Notes: generated from the letters alone by a model not told the origin. A stretch of DNA of 64,000 nt from Streptomyces djakartensis (GCF_014651075.1 NZ_BMWE01000020.1:1-64000); one strand, 5' to 3'; positions 8,402 through 17,040 are shown, counted from the stretch's first letter. Numbers and translations are program-made.

Positions 8402-8806
8402 TCACCCGTTGGACCAGCCCCGGCGGCACAGCACGAGCCGGTAGCCGTCGGGGTCCTCGACGGTGACGCCCCACTCGTTCCAGTACGGGTTCGGCGACTC
8501 CACCCGCTTGCCGCCGTGTGCCTCCAGCCGCGCGACCAGGCCGTCCGGGACGGGGCCGTCGAGGTAGATCACCAGCAGGTCCTCCTCGGTGGGGCGCGGC
8601 TCGACCGGCCGGGCCGGCTCGTGCACGAGCTCCAGGTGCCAGTCGGCGTCGGGCATGCCGAGCATCAGCAGGTCGTGGTGGTCCGGTGCGGATCCGCCTT
8701 CGGACCGCCACACCACGTCGAGGCCGAGTCCCGCGCTCCAGAAGCGCTCGGCCGCCGCGAGGTCGCGGGAGGGGCGGGCGATACGGATGTGGCTGCGAGC
8801 GTCCAT
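8402..8806 (-). CDS. VOC (glyoxalase/bleomycin resistance) superfamily protein
   Basis: A 134-residue protein made of one vicinal-oxygen-chelate module pair. HIRIARPSRDLAAAERFW opens the fold, a HLELVH segment follows near residue 58, and VTVEDPDGYRLVLC closes it. Proteins of this size act as dimeric metal-dependent lyases, dioxygenases or drug-binding proteins, and the substrate cannot be told from sequence. The ATG at 8804-8806 is preferred because TAGGCT lies 7 nt upstream, giving an almost leaderless transcript. It is convergent with the MFS carrier and 69 bp from a second VOC gene in the same direction. Confidence 0.75.
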   Translation of the reverse strand: MDARSHIRIARPSRDLAAAERFWSAGLGLDVVWRSEGGSAPDHHDLLMLGMPDADWHLELVHEPARPVEPRPTEEDLLVIYLDGPVPDGLVARLEAHGGKRVESPNPYWNEWGVTVEDPDGYRLVLCRRGWSNG

Positions 8807-8813
8807 GCCCCCC

Positions 8814-8819
8814 AGCCTA
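8814..8819 (-). promoter_or_regulatory. -10 hexamer, leaderless-type promoter of the VOC gene
   Basis: On the minus strand TAGGCT is followed by 7 nt and then the ATG of the VOC gene. This is the spacing expected when transcription starts at or next to the start codon. Confidence 0.45.
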
Positions 8820-8875
8820 GGAAGCCGACCGCCACGTGACATCGGCCATCGGTCCTGCGCCTGGAGGCCTACGCC

Positions 8876-9265
8876 TCAGGACTCGGTGTGCACGATCTGG
8901 ATCAGGTTGCCGCAGGTGTCGTCCAGCACGGCGCTGGTGATCGGGCCCATCTCCAGCGGCTCCTGGGTGAAGCGCACGCCGAGGCCGCGCAGCCGCTCGT
9001 ACTCCGCCCGTACGTCGTCCACGGCGAACGAGGCGGCCGGGATGCCGTCCTGCACCAGCGCCGTCCTGTACGGCTGCACAGCGGGATGGCCCGAGGGCTC
9101 GAGGAGCAGTTCGGTCCCGTCGGGGTCCTCCGGCGAGACCACGGTCAGCCACCGGTCCGTTCCCACCGGGACGTCGTGCTTCTTCACGAAGCCCAGCACC
9201 TCCGTGTAGAAGCGCCGGGCCTTCTCCTGGTCGTCGACGAACACGCTGGTGATGTGGATCCTCAT
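8876..9265 (-). CDS. VOC superfamily (glyoxalase-like) protein
   Basis: A 129-residue single VOC protein. It starts MRIHITSVFVDDQEKARRFY, continues with LGFVKKHDVPVG and a LLLEPSGHPA segment, and ends in LDDTCGNLIQI with the conserved metal-ligand-like C-terminal strand. Close relatives are annotated only as VOC or extradiol dioxygenase-like proteins. The substrate is unknown. The ATG at 9263-9265 has GGAG 8 nt upstream. It belongs to the same direction group as the VOC gene at 8402-8806 but is not closely related to it. Confidence 0.78.
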   Translation of the reverse strand: MRIHITSVFVDDQEKARRFYTEVLGFVKKHDVPVGTDRWLTVVSPEDPDGTELLLEPSGHPAVQPYRTALVQDGIPAASFAVDDVRAEYERLRGLGVRFTQEPLEMGPITSAVLDDTCGNLIQIVHTES

Positions 9266-9436
9266 GAGCTGTTCTCCGGTGAGTCGGTCTTGAGCGGTCA
9301 TGGAGCCCCGGCCCGTCCAGGATGCGCCGACGGTGAGACGACCTGCCTGTCAGGTTCCCGCACCTGGAGAGGGTCTGAGGCGGCCCCGGCTGGGTATGCC
9401 GGATCTCACCTCGACGAGCGCGACGGAGGACGAGCG

Positions 9437-10669
9437 ATGGCACGGCTGCGACAAGAGGCAGACCCGGCTGAGGCCGGGCTGGATCCGCAGGTGCTGGGCC
9501 GCCTGGACCGGCACTTCGCCCGCCTGGTGGACGAGGGGCGGCTGCCGGGCTTCCTCGTCTCCGTGGCCCGCGACGGGCGCGTCACCCACCTCACGACGCA
9601 CGGCCTGCGCGACATCGCGGCCGGGCTGCCCGTCGAGCCCGACACGCTGTGGCGGATCTACTCCATGACCAAACCGGTCACGGCGGTCGCCGCCCTGCTG
9701 CTGGTGGAGGAGGGCCGGCTGTCGCTGGACGACCCGGTCGCCGGCCACCTGCCGGTCTTCGCCGAACCCCGCGTGTACGTGAGCGGCTCCGGGGCCGATG
9801 TCCGGACCCGTCCGGCCGACGGCCCGATCCTCGTGAAGCACCTGATGACCCACACCTCGGGTCTGACCTTCGGCTTCTACCACACCCACCCCGTCGACGC
9901 GCTGTACCGCGCGGCCGGTCTGGAGTCGTCCGTGCCGCCGGGGGCGGACCTGGCGGAGACCATCGAGGTGTACGCGAGCCTGCCGCTGCAGTTCGAGCCG
10001 GGGACGCAGTGGAACTACTCGGTGGCGAGCAATGTCCTGGGCCGGATCATCGAGGTCGTGTCCGGGCAGCCGCTCGACGTGTTCTGCGCCGAGCGGATCT
10101 TCGGGCCGCTCGGCATGACGGACGCGGGGTTCCACGTCACGGACGAGCAGGCGCCCCGGCTGTCCGAGATGTACGGGGAGAAGGAGGGCGGCGGCATCGC
10201 GCCGTTCCCCGGACTGCCCCTGCGCGGCGGCCGGCCGCGGTTCCTGTCCGGCAGCGGCGGCATGGTGGCCTCCGCCCACGACTACCACCGCTTCATGGAG
10301 CTGCTGCGCCGCCGGGGCGAGCTCGACGGCGTCCGTCTCCTCGCCCCGCAGAGCGTGGACCTGATGACCCGCAACCAGCTGCCCGGCGGCGCCGACCTGC
10401 GCGCCTTCGGCAGCCGCCCCGCCCACGACGAGCCCGGCAACGACGGGGTCGGCTTCGGCCTCAACGTCTCCGTGGTGATCGACCCGTCCCGCACGCAGGT
10501 GCCCTCCGCGCCCGGCGCCTACGGCTGGAGCGGGGTGGCCACCACGACGTTCTGGGTCGACCCGGGCCGTGACCTGACGGTGCAGTTCATGACGCAGGTG
10601 CGTCCCAGGTCCTCACACACGGTCTTCAAGGACCTCAAGCGGCTGGTCCACGAGGCCGTGGTGCGCTGA
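9437..10669 (+). CDS. Serine hydrolase, class C beta-lactamase/esterase family
   Basis: A 410-residue protein of the beta-lactamase/transpeptidase-like (EstB/class C) family. The catalytic SxxK motif is in YSMTKPVT, near residue 76, and a tyrosine motif lies in WNYSVASN near residue 195. The late strand segment YGWSGVATTTFWVDPGRD corresponds to the region that completes the active site. No signal peptide is present, so it is probably a cytoplasmic esterase or D-aminopeptidase-like enzyme, not a secreted lactamase. The ATG at 9437 follows CGGAGGA. It is convergent with the next gene, with 6 bp between the stops. Confidence 0.82.
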   Translation: MARLRQEADPAEAGLDPQVLGRLDRHFARLVDEGRLPGFLVSVARDGRVTHLTTHGLRDIAAGLPVEPDTLWRIYSMTKPVTAVAALLLVEEGRLSLDDPVAGHLPVFAEPRVYVSGSGADVRTRPADGPILVKHLMTHTSGLTFGFYHTHPVDALYRAAGLESSVPPGADLAETIEVYASLPLQFEPGTQWNYSVASNVLGRIIEVVSGQPLDVFCAERIFGPLGMTDAGFHVTDEQAPRLSEMYGEKEGGGIAPFPGLPLRGGRPRFLSGSGGMVASAHDYHRFMELLRRRGELDGVRLLAPQSVDLMTRNQLPGGADLRAFGSRPAHDEPGNDGVGFGLNVSVVIDPSRTQVPSAPGAYGWSGVATTTFWVDPGRDLTVQFMTQVRPRSSHTVFKDLKRLVHEAVVR

Positions 10670-10675
10670 CATCCG

Positions 10676-11734
10676 TCACCGGTCGGCCCGGGGCGTGCCG
10701 AGACCGTGTTCCCGGGACGCCTGGCGGAACCGGTCGAGGCAGCGTCCCCAGGGCCCGGTGACACCGAAGTCGAGCAGCTGGGGCAGCAGGGCCGCCGAGA
10801 AGTCGGCGCTGGACTCCAGCGGCAGCAGCGAGGGCAGGTTGTCGATGGCGATCAGATCGAGCGGGGGTTCCTCGCGCAGCCGGCGCACGGGCTCGTCCCA
10901 GTCGGTGGTGTCGTCGTACACCGGGAGGACGTTGAGGGGGGAACCGACGTCGCAGGTCACGTCGCACAGCGTGCGCAGGCGGCGGCCGGGGGTGTCGAGG
11001 TCACGCTCGCGCAGGAAGGGCGGGACGGGGGTGGTGGCGAGCACCGCGTTCACCATCACGTCGTGCCGCAGCAGGGCGGCGCGGTCCAGGTCGCGGGTCT
11101 CGGCGAGGTCCCAGCAGGTCGGGTCGGCACCGGCGGTGGCGAAGGCTGTGCGGGCGCCGCGGCCGCTGCGTCCGAGGGCGCCGATGACCAGGCCGGTGAA
11201 CGCGCTGTCGCCGGCTGCGGGCTTCAGCGTCTCGTCCAGCTCCTCCTTCGTCGTCGGCGCGAGCGGTGCCCGCAGCCGGCCCCGGTGCTGGAGCACGGCC
11301 AGGGCCGCGCCCAGGTAACCGGCCCAGAACCCGAAGGCGGCGAGGCGCCGTCCGGAGTCGTCCACCAGGTACTCCAGGTCGAACAGCGCCCCGCCGCCGG
11401 CCGCGAACCGGCGCAGCAGGTCGCCCGCTCCCGGCTGGCCCTTGTAGGCGTGGCCGAAGAAGATGTGCCGGTGGGTCAGCTCGGCCGGTTCAGCGGGCAG
11501 TTCCTTCAGGCCGAGCACGACGGCGTCGCGCGGCGCCGACACCCAGGAGCCCGCGGGGGCGACGTGGCAGCCGGCCGCCGCGTACTCCTCGATGGGGAAG
11601 ACGCGCTGCGGGGACTCCTCGACGGTCAGTGCCACACCGTCGCCGACGAGCCGCCGGGCGTCGTCGGGCACGATCGGTGTGCGCCGCTCGGTCGTGCGGG
11701 CCTCGTGGCGCAGCCACAGATGGAGCTCGGTCAT
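10676..11734 (-). CDS. Saccharopine dehydrogenase-like (Lys1/alanine dehydrogenase superfamily) protein
   Basis: The 352-residue protein begins with an alanine dehydrogenase/PNT-type N-terminal domain (LRHEARTTERRTPIVP, then EYAAAGCHV and LGLKELP). The KGQPGAGDLLRRF and LVIGALGRSGRGA (nucleotide-binding) segments match NAD-dependent L-lysine-forming saccharopine dehydrogenase of fungal Lys1 type. The Lys1 reaction interconverts saccharopine with lysine and 2-oxoglutarate. Actinobacteria make lysine by the diaminopimelate route, so a catabolic role or another amino-acid substrate is more likely. No pathway partner is adjacent. Confidence 0.8.
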   Translation of the reverse strand: MTELHLWLRHEARTTERRTPIVPDDARRLVGDGVALTVEESPQRVFPIEEYAAAGCHVAPAGSWVSAPRDAVVLGLKELPAEPAELTHRHIFFGHAYKGQPGAGDLLRRFAAGGGALFDLEYLVDDSGRRLAAFGFWAGYLGAALAVLQHRGRLRAPLAPTTKEELDETLKPAAGDSAFTGLVIGALGRSGRGARTAFATAGADPTCWDLAETRDLDRAALLRHDVMVNAVLATTPVPPFLRERDLDTPGRRLRTLCDVTCDVGSPLNVLPVYDDTTDWDEPVRRLREEPPLDLIAIDNLPSLLPLESSADFSAALLPQLLDFGVTGPWGRCLDRFRQASREHGLGTPRADR

Positions 11735-11822
11735 ACCGGGTGGGCCTCCGGACGTGGACCGCGCCGGCCGCTTGACGGGCCGGCGCTCAAGGGGCGGACG
11801 TCCAGAAGCGTACGCGGCCCGC

Positions 11823-12482
11823 CTACGAGGAGCTGACCACCGCGTCCAGGTGGGGCAGGTGGTGGTCGAGGCGCTCCCGCTTGGTCCGCAGATACGTGAT
11901 GTTGTTCTCGCACGGCGGTATCAGCAGCGGCACCTGCTCGGCGACGCGGATGCCGTGGCTCACCAGCGCCTCCCGCTTGCGCGGGTTGTTGGACATCAGG
12001 CGGACGCTCTTCACGCCCAGGTCGTCCATGATGCGGGCGGCCACGCCGTAGTCGCGGGCGTCGACCGGCAGGCCGAGCGCGAGGTTGGCCTCGACGGTGT
12101 CCAGGCCCTCCGCCTGCAGGGCCATGGCGCGCAGCTTGGCGAGCAGGCCGATGCCTCGGCCTTCATGTCCTCTGAGGTAGACGACGACACCGGCGCCCTC
12201 GGAGACGACCGCGCGCAGGGCGGCGTCGAGCTGGTCGCCGCACTCGCAGTGCTGGGAGCCGAAGGCGTCGCCGGTGAGGCACTCCGAGTGCAGACGGATG
12301 AGGACGTCGTCGGTGCCGATCTCGCCGTAGACCAGCGCGACCTGTTCGTCACCGCGGTCGTGGTCCATGTAGCCGATCGCCTGGAATTTCCCGTACACGG
12401 TGGGCAAGGGGGCATTCACGACGCGTTCCACACCGGTCCGCTGCGGAGCCTTCTTGCCGAGTACGCCAATTTTTTCTGTCAT
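11823..12482 (-). CDS. GTP cyclohydrolase II variant with Met120 (FAPy-forming type)
   Basis: The 219-residue protein has all main GTP cyclohydrolase II features. The zinc cysteines are Cys68, Cys79 and Cys81 (HSECLTGD ... QHCECGDQ), the active-site loop is RGHEGRGIGLL, and the SNNPRKREAL and late ITYLRTKRERLDH segments are present. The residue matching the catalytic tyrosine of E. coli RibA (IRAYALQ) is methionine, LRAMALQ, at position 120. The S. coelicolor paralogue SCO6655 is reported to carry this Tyr120Met change and to stop at the formylated pyrimidine (FAPy) instead of completing deformylation. The ATG at 12480-12482 puts Met at 120. Its start is 41 bp from that of a divergent creatininase-family gene. 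Confidence 0.9.
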   Translation of the reverse strand: MTEKIGVLGKKAPQRTGVERVVNAPLPTVYGKFQAIGYMDHDRGDEQVALVYGEIGTDDVLIRLHSECLTGDAFGSQHCECGDQLDAALRAVVSEGAGVVVYLRGHEGRGIGLLAKLRAMALQAEGLDTVEANLALGLPVDARDYGVAARIMDDLGVKSVRLMSNNPRKREALVSHGIRVAEQVPLLIPPCENNITYLRTKRERLDHHLPHLDAVVSSS

Positions 12483-12523
12483 GATTCTCGAGTTCCTAAG
12501 CAGAGACGAAAGGCCGTGTCGAT

Positions 12524-13252
12524 ATGAGTGATCTGGTGCCGGCGGACACCACGGAAGACGTACGGACGCGGGGGGCCGGTGTCTCACGGCAGGTCGCGGT
12601 GCTTCCCGTGGGGAGCTTCGAACAGCACGGCCCGTATCTTCCGTTGGCGACCGACACACTCGTGGCCTGTGCCGTCGCGCGGGAGATAGCCGGCGCGTAC
12701 CCGGTGCACCTCCTTCCTCCGGTGACGATCTCGTGCTCGCACGAGCACGCGGCCTGGCCGGGGACCGTCAGCATCTCCTCGGTGACCCTTCATGCGGTGG
12801 TACGGGACATTGCGGATTCGCTCCGCCGGTCCGGGGTCGACGCCCTGGTGGTGGTCAACGGGCACGGCGGGAACTACGTACTGGGCAACGTGGTTCAGGA
12901 GTCCTCCGCCCGCGGTGAGCGGACCGCGCTCTTCCCCGCCGCGGAGGACTGGGAGGCGGCGCGGGAGCGGGCGGGTGTGGTGACCTCGCTGCTCACCGAC
13001 ATGCACGCGGGGGAAATCGAGACCTCCATCCTTCTGCACGCTCATCCCGAAATGCTCCGACCCGGTTATGAGACTTCGGATTTCGTCGCTGACGACCGGC
13101 GTCATCTGCTCACCCTCGGCATGTCCGGCTATACCGATTCCGGTGTCATCGGCCGGCCTTCGCTGGGTTCGGCGGAAAAGGGGAAGGAACTCCTGGCGAG
13201 CCTTGCGGATTCCTTCGGGGCGTATTTCTCGCTGCTGACCTCCGACGCGTAG
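12524..13252 (+). CDS. Creatininase-family amidohydrolase (possible FAPy deformylase, ArfB-like)
   Basis: This 242-residue protein has the creatininase fold and metal-site pattern: GSFEQHGPYLPLATD (Glu, His and Asp ligands) at about residues 30-44, SCSHEH near 70, VVNGHGGN near 110 and DMHAGEIETS near 160. The family includes creatininase, MftE and the archaeal formamide hydrolase ArfB, which deformylates the FAPy nucleotide. Because it is divergent from a cyclohydrolase predicted to release FAPy, deformylation of FAPy is the most coherent role, by inference. The alternative is hydrolysis of another amide in the same pathway. The 3' end overlaps the convergent membrane protein gene by 124 bp. 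Confidence 0.82.
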   Translation: MSDLVPADTTEDVRTRGAGVSRQVAVLPVGSFEQHGPYLPLATDTLVACAVAREIAGAYPVHLLPPVTISCSHEHAAWPGTVSISSVTLHAVVRDIADSLRRSGVDALVVVNGHGGNYVLGNVVQESSARGERTALFPAAEDWEAARERAGVVTSLLTDMHAGEIETSILLHAHPEMLRPGYETSDFVADDRRHLLTLGMSGYTDSGVIGRPSLGSAEKGKELLASLADSFGAYFSLLTSDA

Positions 13253-14454
13253 CCGGCCGCCCGGGGGGCGGGTTCCGGGTCCGGCGCGACGGCCCGGGAC
13301 CGGCCTGCGGTGCGCAGGCCCGCGTACCAGCGGGCGACGAGCACGACGAGGCCGGGCAGGCTCGCCACGAGGCTGAGCACGCCGTAGACGACCGCGACGG
13401 CGAGCCCCCGGCCGGCGCCCAGGCCGGCGGCGCCGAACGCCCAGGCGGTGACGCCCTCCCGCGGTCCCCAGCCGCCGACGTTCAGCGGCACGCCCATCGC
13501 CAGCAGCGCGAGGACCGCGAGCGGCACGAGTACGGCCACGGAGGCGGCGACCTGGGTCACCCGGGCGGCGAGGACGAACATGGCGACGTAGCCTGCCAGA
13601 ACGACCACGGAGCTGACCATGACTCCGGGCCAGTTGCGGCGGGACACCAGCCCTTCCCGCGCCTCGGCGAGCGCGCCGCGCAGGGCCCGCCTCCGGCGGG
13701 ACGGTGCCGTCCGGTTCATGCGCAGGGCGAGGACGACGGCGAGCGCGCCGAGTGCGGCCAGGACGGCGAGCGGGGCGATGTGCCGGGCGTCGGCGAGCAC
13801 CGGGGACGGCATGGTCAGCAGGACCACCGCGCCCACGGCGAACAACGCGATCTGCCCGGCGGCGCGTTCGAAGACGACGGCCTTCACGCCCCTGCGTACA
13901 TCCCCCTCGCTCTGCCCGTGCCGCACCGCCCGGTGGACGTCACCGAGGATGCCGCCGGGCAGGGCCGCGTTGAGGAACAGCGCCCTGTAGTAGTCGGCGA
14001 CGGCCGGCCCGAACGGCAGCCGGATCTTCAGGCCCCGGGCCACGAGCGCCCAGCGCCACGCGCTGAACACGGTGGTGACCAGCCCCAGCCCGAGGGCCAG
14101 CAGCAACGTCTGCACGTCGATCCGCCGCAGCCCGTCGAGAAGGACTCCGGTACCCAGCCGCCACATCAGCACACCGAGGATGACGGCTCCGGCACAGGTG
14201 CCGAGGTGGGTGCGGACTCTCGGTGAGCCGAACCGGGTGAGGGCGCCGCGGATGCGGCGACGGGGCGACGGGGCGGTGACGGACAGGGCCTGGAAGCCGG
14301 CCTCGTCCGTACCGCCGGTGCCGGTCCCGAGGGACGGGCACCGGGCACTGCCGGTCTCCGGGAACCACTCCGCGTCGGCGGGCGCCGGCCGCTCACACAC
14401 CCCCGCCGCCGCACCTCCCGGTACCGCCTTCGTCCCCGTCGCCTGAGGGCTCAT
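13129..14454 (-). CDS. Lysylphosphatidylglycerol synthase TM-region (flippase-like) membrane protein
   Basis: The 441-residue protein has a disordered N-terminal 75 residues and then about eight hydrophobic helices. It carries the family motifs LGLVTTVFSAWRWALVARGL, YYRALFLNAALPGGILGDVHRA and VPLNVGGWGPREGVTAWAFG. This is the MprF-type transmembrane/UPF0104 family, whose members flip or modify lipids and are often found with glycosyltransferases. It has no aminoacyl-transfer domain, so a flippase role is likely. The ATG overlaps the methyltransferase stop by 4 nt, so translation is coupled. The polar C-terminal tail (about 50 residues) runs antisense through the end of the creatininase gene. 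Confidence 0.8.
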   Translation of the reverse strand: MSPQATGTKAVPGGAAAGVCERPAPADAEWFPETGSARCPSLGTGTGGTDEAGFQALSVTAPSPRRRIRGALTRFGSPRVRTHLGTCAGAVILGVLMWRLGTGVLLDGLRRIDVQTLLLALGLGLVTTVFSAWRWALVARGLKIRLPFGPAVADYYRALFLNAALPGGILGDVHRAVRHGQSEGDVRRGVKAVVFERAAGQIALFAVGAVVLLTMPSPVLADARHIAPLAVLAALGALAVVLALRMNRTAPSRRRRALRGALAEAREGLVSRRNWPGVMVSSVVVLAGYVAMFVLAARVTQVAASVAVLVPLAVLALLAMGVPLNVGGWGPREGVTAWAFGAAGLGAGRGLAVAVVYGVLSLVASLPGLVVLVARWYAGLRTAGRSRAVAPDPEPAPRAAGYASEVSSEKYAPKESARLARSSFPFSAEPSEGRPMTPESV

Positions 14455-15443
14455 GACGCTCCGCCCGCCGGGCGGCACAGGGCCAGGAGGTCGGTGTGGT
14501 GGACCGTCACCCGCAGTTCGCCGGCCGCACAGGCCGCCAGGCGTTCGGCGAGGTACGCGTCGGCCTCGGCCCGCAGCTCGGGGCGCTGTTCGACCGCTGC
14601 CCCGACCCAGCCGCGCAGCCACTGCTCCGTGAGGGCCGCCTGGTCGGGGCCGAGCCGCCAGGGACTCGGATGCAGCCGTACCGTCGCACCGTTCTCGGAG
14701 AACGCCTCGGCCGCGGCGGTGACGGCGTCGGGGCCGAGCAGTCCGTCGCGGCGCTGGTGTTCGTTGAACGCCTGGCCGATCTCCGCGTCCAGCGGGTGAG
14801 AGGGGGTCAGCTCCACCCGGCCGGCGACGGAGAGCGTCAGCAGCGCGGGGCAGCCGGCTCCGGCGCAGGCGGCGGCGAGGGTGCCGATCTCCTCACGGGT
14901 GAGCACGTCCAGCAGGGCGGACGCGGTCACCAGGGACGCTCCCTGCAGGGCGTCCGGTGTGAGGCGGGCGATGTCGCCGCGCCGCGTCTCCACCGTGACC
15001 CGGCTGCCGTCGGCGGCGGAGCGCGGGGAGGCGACCGCAGCGAAGTGCAGCAGGTAGGGGTCGCGGTCGTGCAGGATCCAGTGCTGGGCACCGTCCAGGC
15101 AGGGCGCGAGCCAGCGGCCCATCGAGCCGGTGCCGCAGCCCAGGTCGTGGATGACGACGCCGCCCGGCTTGCCCGGCAGGTTGGCAAGCCGGATGCGCAG
15201 CGGGTCGAGCAGGTCGTGGGCCCGCGCGGCGGCGTCGGCCGGCTCCCGCAGCTGAAGCCACTCGGGTGCGTAACGGGGCGGGTCCTCGGGTCCGGCCTCG
15301 CGCAGCTTCACCGTGGGCCGCGAGCCGGGCTTGCCACTGGGGCCGGCACCCGGAATCACGCCGTCCATCGACTCCGCGGCCTCCCTCGGCCCGGGCTGGG
15401 CCGGGATCGTCCCGTTCTGGTGGGTCGTCACCGGGTTCGTCAT
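14451..15443 (-). CDS. SAM-dependent class I methyltransferase
   Basis: A 330-residue protein with the class I methyltransferase motif I HDLGCGTGSMGRWLAP at about residues 98-113 and a following acidic strand (WILHDRDPYLL). Motif II/III segments lie at RGDIARLT and SALLDVLT. The N-terminal 40 residues are low-complexity. The substrate is unknown. It sits between a glycosyltransferase and a flippase-like protein in one translationally coupled operon (ATGA overlaps at both ends), so it probably methylates an intermediate of the predicted pterin- or pyrimidine-derived product. Confidence 0.82.
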   Translation of the reverse strand: MTNPVTTHQNGTIPAQPGPREAAESMDGVIPGAGPSGKPGSRPTVKLREAGPEDPPRYAPEWLQLREPADAAARAHDLLDPLRIRLANLPGKPGGVVIHDLGCGTGSMGRWLAPCLDGAQHWILHDRDPYLLHFAAVASPRSAADGSRVTVETRRGDIARLTPDALQGASLVTASALLDVLTREEIGTLAAACAGAGCPALLTLSVAGRVELTPSHPLDAEIGQAFNEHQRRDGLLGPDAVTAAAEAFSENGATVRLHPSPWRLGPDQAALTEQWLRGWVGAAVEQRPELRAEADAYLAERLAACAAGELRVTVHHTDLLALCRPAGGAS

Positions 15444-16645
15444 GCCGCCCTCCAGGGGTCGGTAGGGAGCCGGCGCAGGACCGCCGCCAGGCTCTGTGCG
15501 GTCGTCGCCCAGCCGTCGAGGGCGGCACGTCGGTCGCGGGCGGCCGCCTTGAGACGGCGGCGCACGTCCGCCTCGCCGAACCAGCCGCGCAGTTCGGCGG
15601 CGATGGCGGCGGAGTTCTCCGGCGGCACGAGGATGCCGGGCATCCCGCCGTCGGGGGCGCGTCCGACCGCCTCGGGGAGTCCGCCGACGTCCGTGGCCAT
15701 GACCGGGATGCCCCGCGCCAGCGCCTCGGTCACGGCCATGCCGTAGGTCTCGGCGTAGGAGGTGAGAACCATCAGGTCGGCCTTGGCGTAGCTGGCGTCG
15801 AGGGCGGCGCCGGTCTGCGGGCCCGCCAGCTCCAGCCGGTCCTGCAGCCCGTGGTCCCTGATGAGGGACCGCAGGTGGGCGACGTACTCCGGGTCCTGGG
15901 TCAGGCTGCCGACGCACACGCAGCTCCACGGCAGGTCCGTCACCGTGGCCAGCGCCTCCACCAGCCGGTGCTGTCCCTTGCGCGGCGTCACGGCGGCCAC
16001 GCACAGCAGCCGCGAGACACCGTCGGTGCCGGGGGCCAGGGGCGCGATGTCGGCACCGGGCGCCGCGACGTGCACCCGCTCCGGAGGGAGGCCGTGGTGC
16101 GAGACCAGACGGCGGACCGCCCAGTCGCTGGTGGCGACGACGGCCGGGACGGCCCGCAGCACCGCCCGCTCCTTGGCGTCCAGTTCGGCGGCCAGGGCCG
16201 GGTCGAGACCGGTCTCGTCGCCGAGCGGGAGGTGGACGAGGACGGCCATGCGCAGCCGTTCCGCCTCCGGTACGACGATCTCCGGGACACCGCAGGCGAC
16301 CAGACCGTCGAGCAGGACGGCGGAACCGTCCGGCAGGCCGCTCAGGGCGCGGGCGAGTTCCGTGCGGGCCGCCGCCGACGGCCGGGGCCAGTCACCGGCC
16401 ACTGCGTGCTTGGTCACCTGCCAGCCGAAGCCGGGCAGGTCCAGGCACACGCGCCGGTCGTAGGCGTTGCCGCCGCTGGGCGCCGCCGGGTCGTCGACGC
16501 CGCCCGGCAGTACGAAGTGCACGGTGCGCAGGGACATGGGGATGATCTCGGCGTTCTTCAGGGCGGCGTGCTGCACGGGCACGTAGTTCAGCCGCGCCGG
16601 TGCTCCTCCGGTCGGTCCCGGCCGCTCGATCGTCGTGTCGGTCAC
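15440..16645 (-). CDS. Glycosyltransferase family 4-type (GT-B fold)
   Basis: The 401-residue protein has the GT-B two-domain layout. The C-terminal donor-binding half starts near residue 205 (LLCVAAVTPRKGQHRLVEAL). The donor signature SYAETYGMAVTEALARGIPV carries the E-x7-E motif, followed by GGLPEAV. An N-terminal acceptor domain contains LPGGVDDPAAPSGGNAYDRR, like other GT4 enzymes. It is likely to move a hexose or similar sugar from a nucleotide donor to an acceptor made by the surrounding enzymes. The start overlaps the stop of the PTPS homologue by 4 nt, and its own stop overlaps the methyltransferase start. Confidence 0.85.
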   Translation of the reverse strand: MTDTTIERPGPTGGAPARLNYVPVQHAALKNAEIIPMSLRTVHFVLPGGVDDPAAPSGGNAYDRRVCLDLPGFGWQVTKHAVAGDWPRPSAAARTELARALSGLPDGSAVLLDGLVACGVPEIVVPEAERLRMAVLVHLPLGDETGLDPALAAELDAKERAVLRAVPAVVATSDWAVRRLVSHHGLPPERVHVAAPGADIAPLAPGTDGVSRLLCVAAVTPRKGQHRLVEALATVTDLPWSCVCVGSLTQDPEYVAHLRSLIRDHGLQDRLELAGPQTGAALDASYAKADLMVLTSYAETYGMAVTEALARGIPVMATDVGGLPEAVGRAPDGGMPGILVPPENSAAIAAELRGWFGEADVRRRLKAAARDRRAALDGWATTAQSLAAVLRRLPTDPWRAA

Positions 16646-17040
16646 AGCGCACGCTCGTAACTCGCCCAGGCGATGTGCGACTCGTGGAGCGTGACGGTCA
16701 GGCCGGCGATGCCCTTGGCGCCCTCGCCCAGGGCGCCCTTGTGGATGCGCTCGGCGAGCCGGTCGGCGATGACCTTGGCGAGGAACTCCGTGGAGGTGTT
16801 GACCCCGGCGAAGTCGGGTTCGTTGTCCAGGTTGCGGTAGTTCAGCTCGCTGACGACGGCCCCGAGTTCCTGGGTGGCCAGCCCGATGTCGACGACGATG
16901 TTGTCCTCGTCCAGCTGTTCGCGCCGGAACGTGGCGTCCACGAGGAACGTTGCGCCGTGCAGGCGCTGCGCCGGTCCGAAGACCTCGCCGCGGAAGCTGT
17001 GGGCGATCATGATGTGATCGCGGACGGTGATGCTGAACAA
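16642..17040 (-). CDS. 6-pyruvoyl-tetrahydropterin synthase homologue lacking the zinc site
   Basis: A 132-residue protein with the PTPS/QueD T-fold: FSITVRDHIMIAHSF at the N-terminus, VVDIGLATQEL, and the C-terminal VTLHESHIAWASYE with the pterin-anchoring glutamate (HES). Active enzymes use a CxxxHGH motif. Here it is AQRLHGA: the catalytic Cys position is Ala24 and the second His is Ala30, leaving His14 and His28. The S. coelicolor homologue SCO6650 is reported to lack zinc and catalytic triad while keeping a pterin-binding pocket, and to be inactive as PTPS. This protein therefore probably binds or transforms a pterin-like substrate differently. It is the first gene of the ATGA-coupled operon. 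Confidence 0.88.
   Translation of the reverse strand: MFSITVRDHIMIAHSFRGEVFGPAQRLHGATFLVDATFRREQLDEDNIVVDIGLATQELGAVVSELNYRNLDNEPDFAGVNTSTEFLAKVIADRLAERIHKGALGEGAKGIAGLTVTLHESHIAWASYERAL

Noticed and set aside
11823..12482. Ordinary riboflavin-pathway ribA
   Set aside because: No ribB, ribD, ribE or ribH lies nearby, no FMN riboswitch-like leader is visible, and the catalytic tyrosine is methionine. A dedicated different role is more likely.
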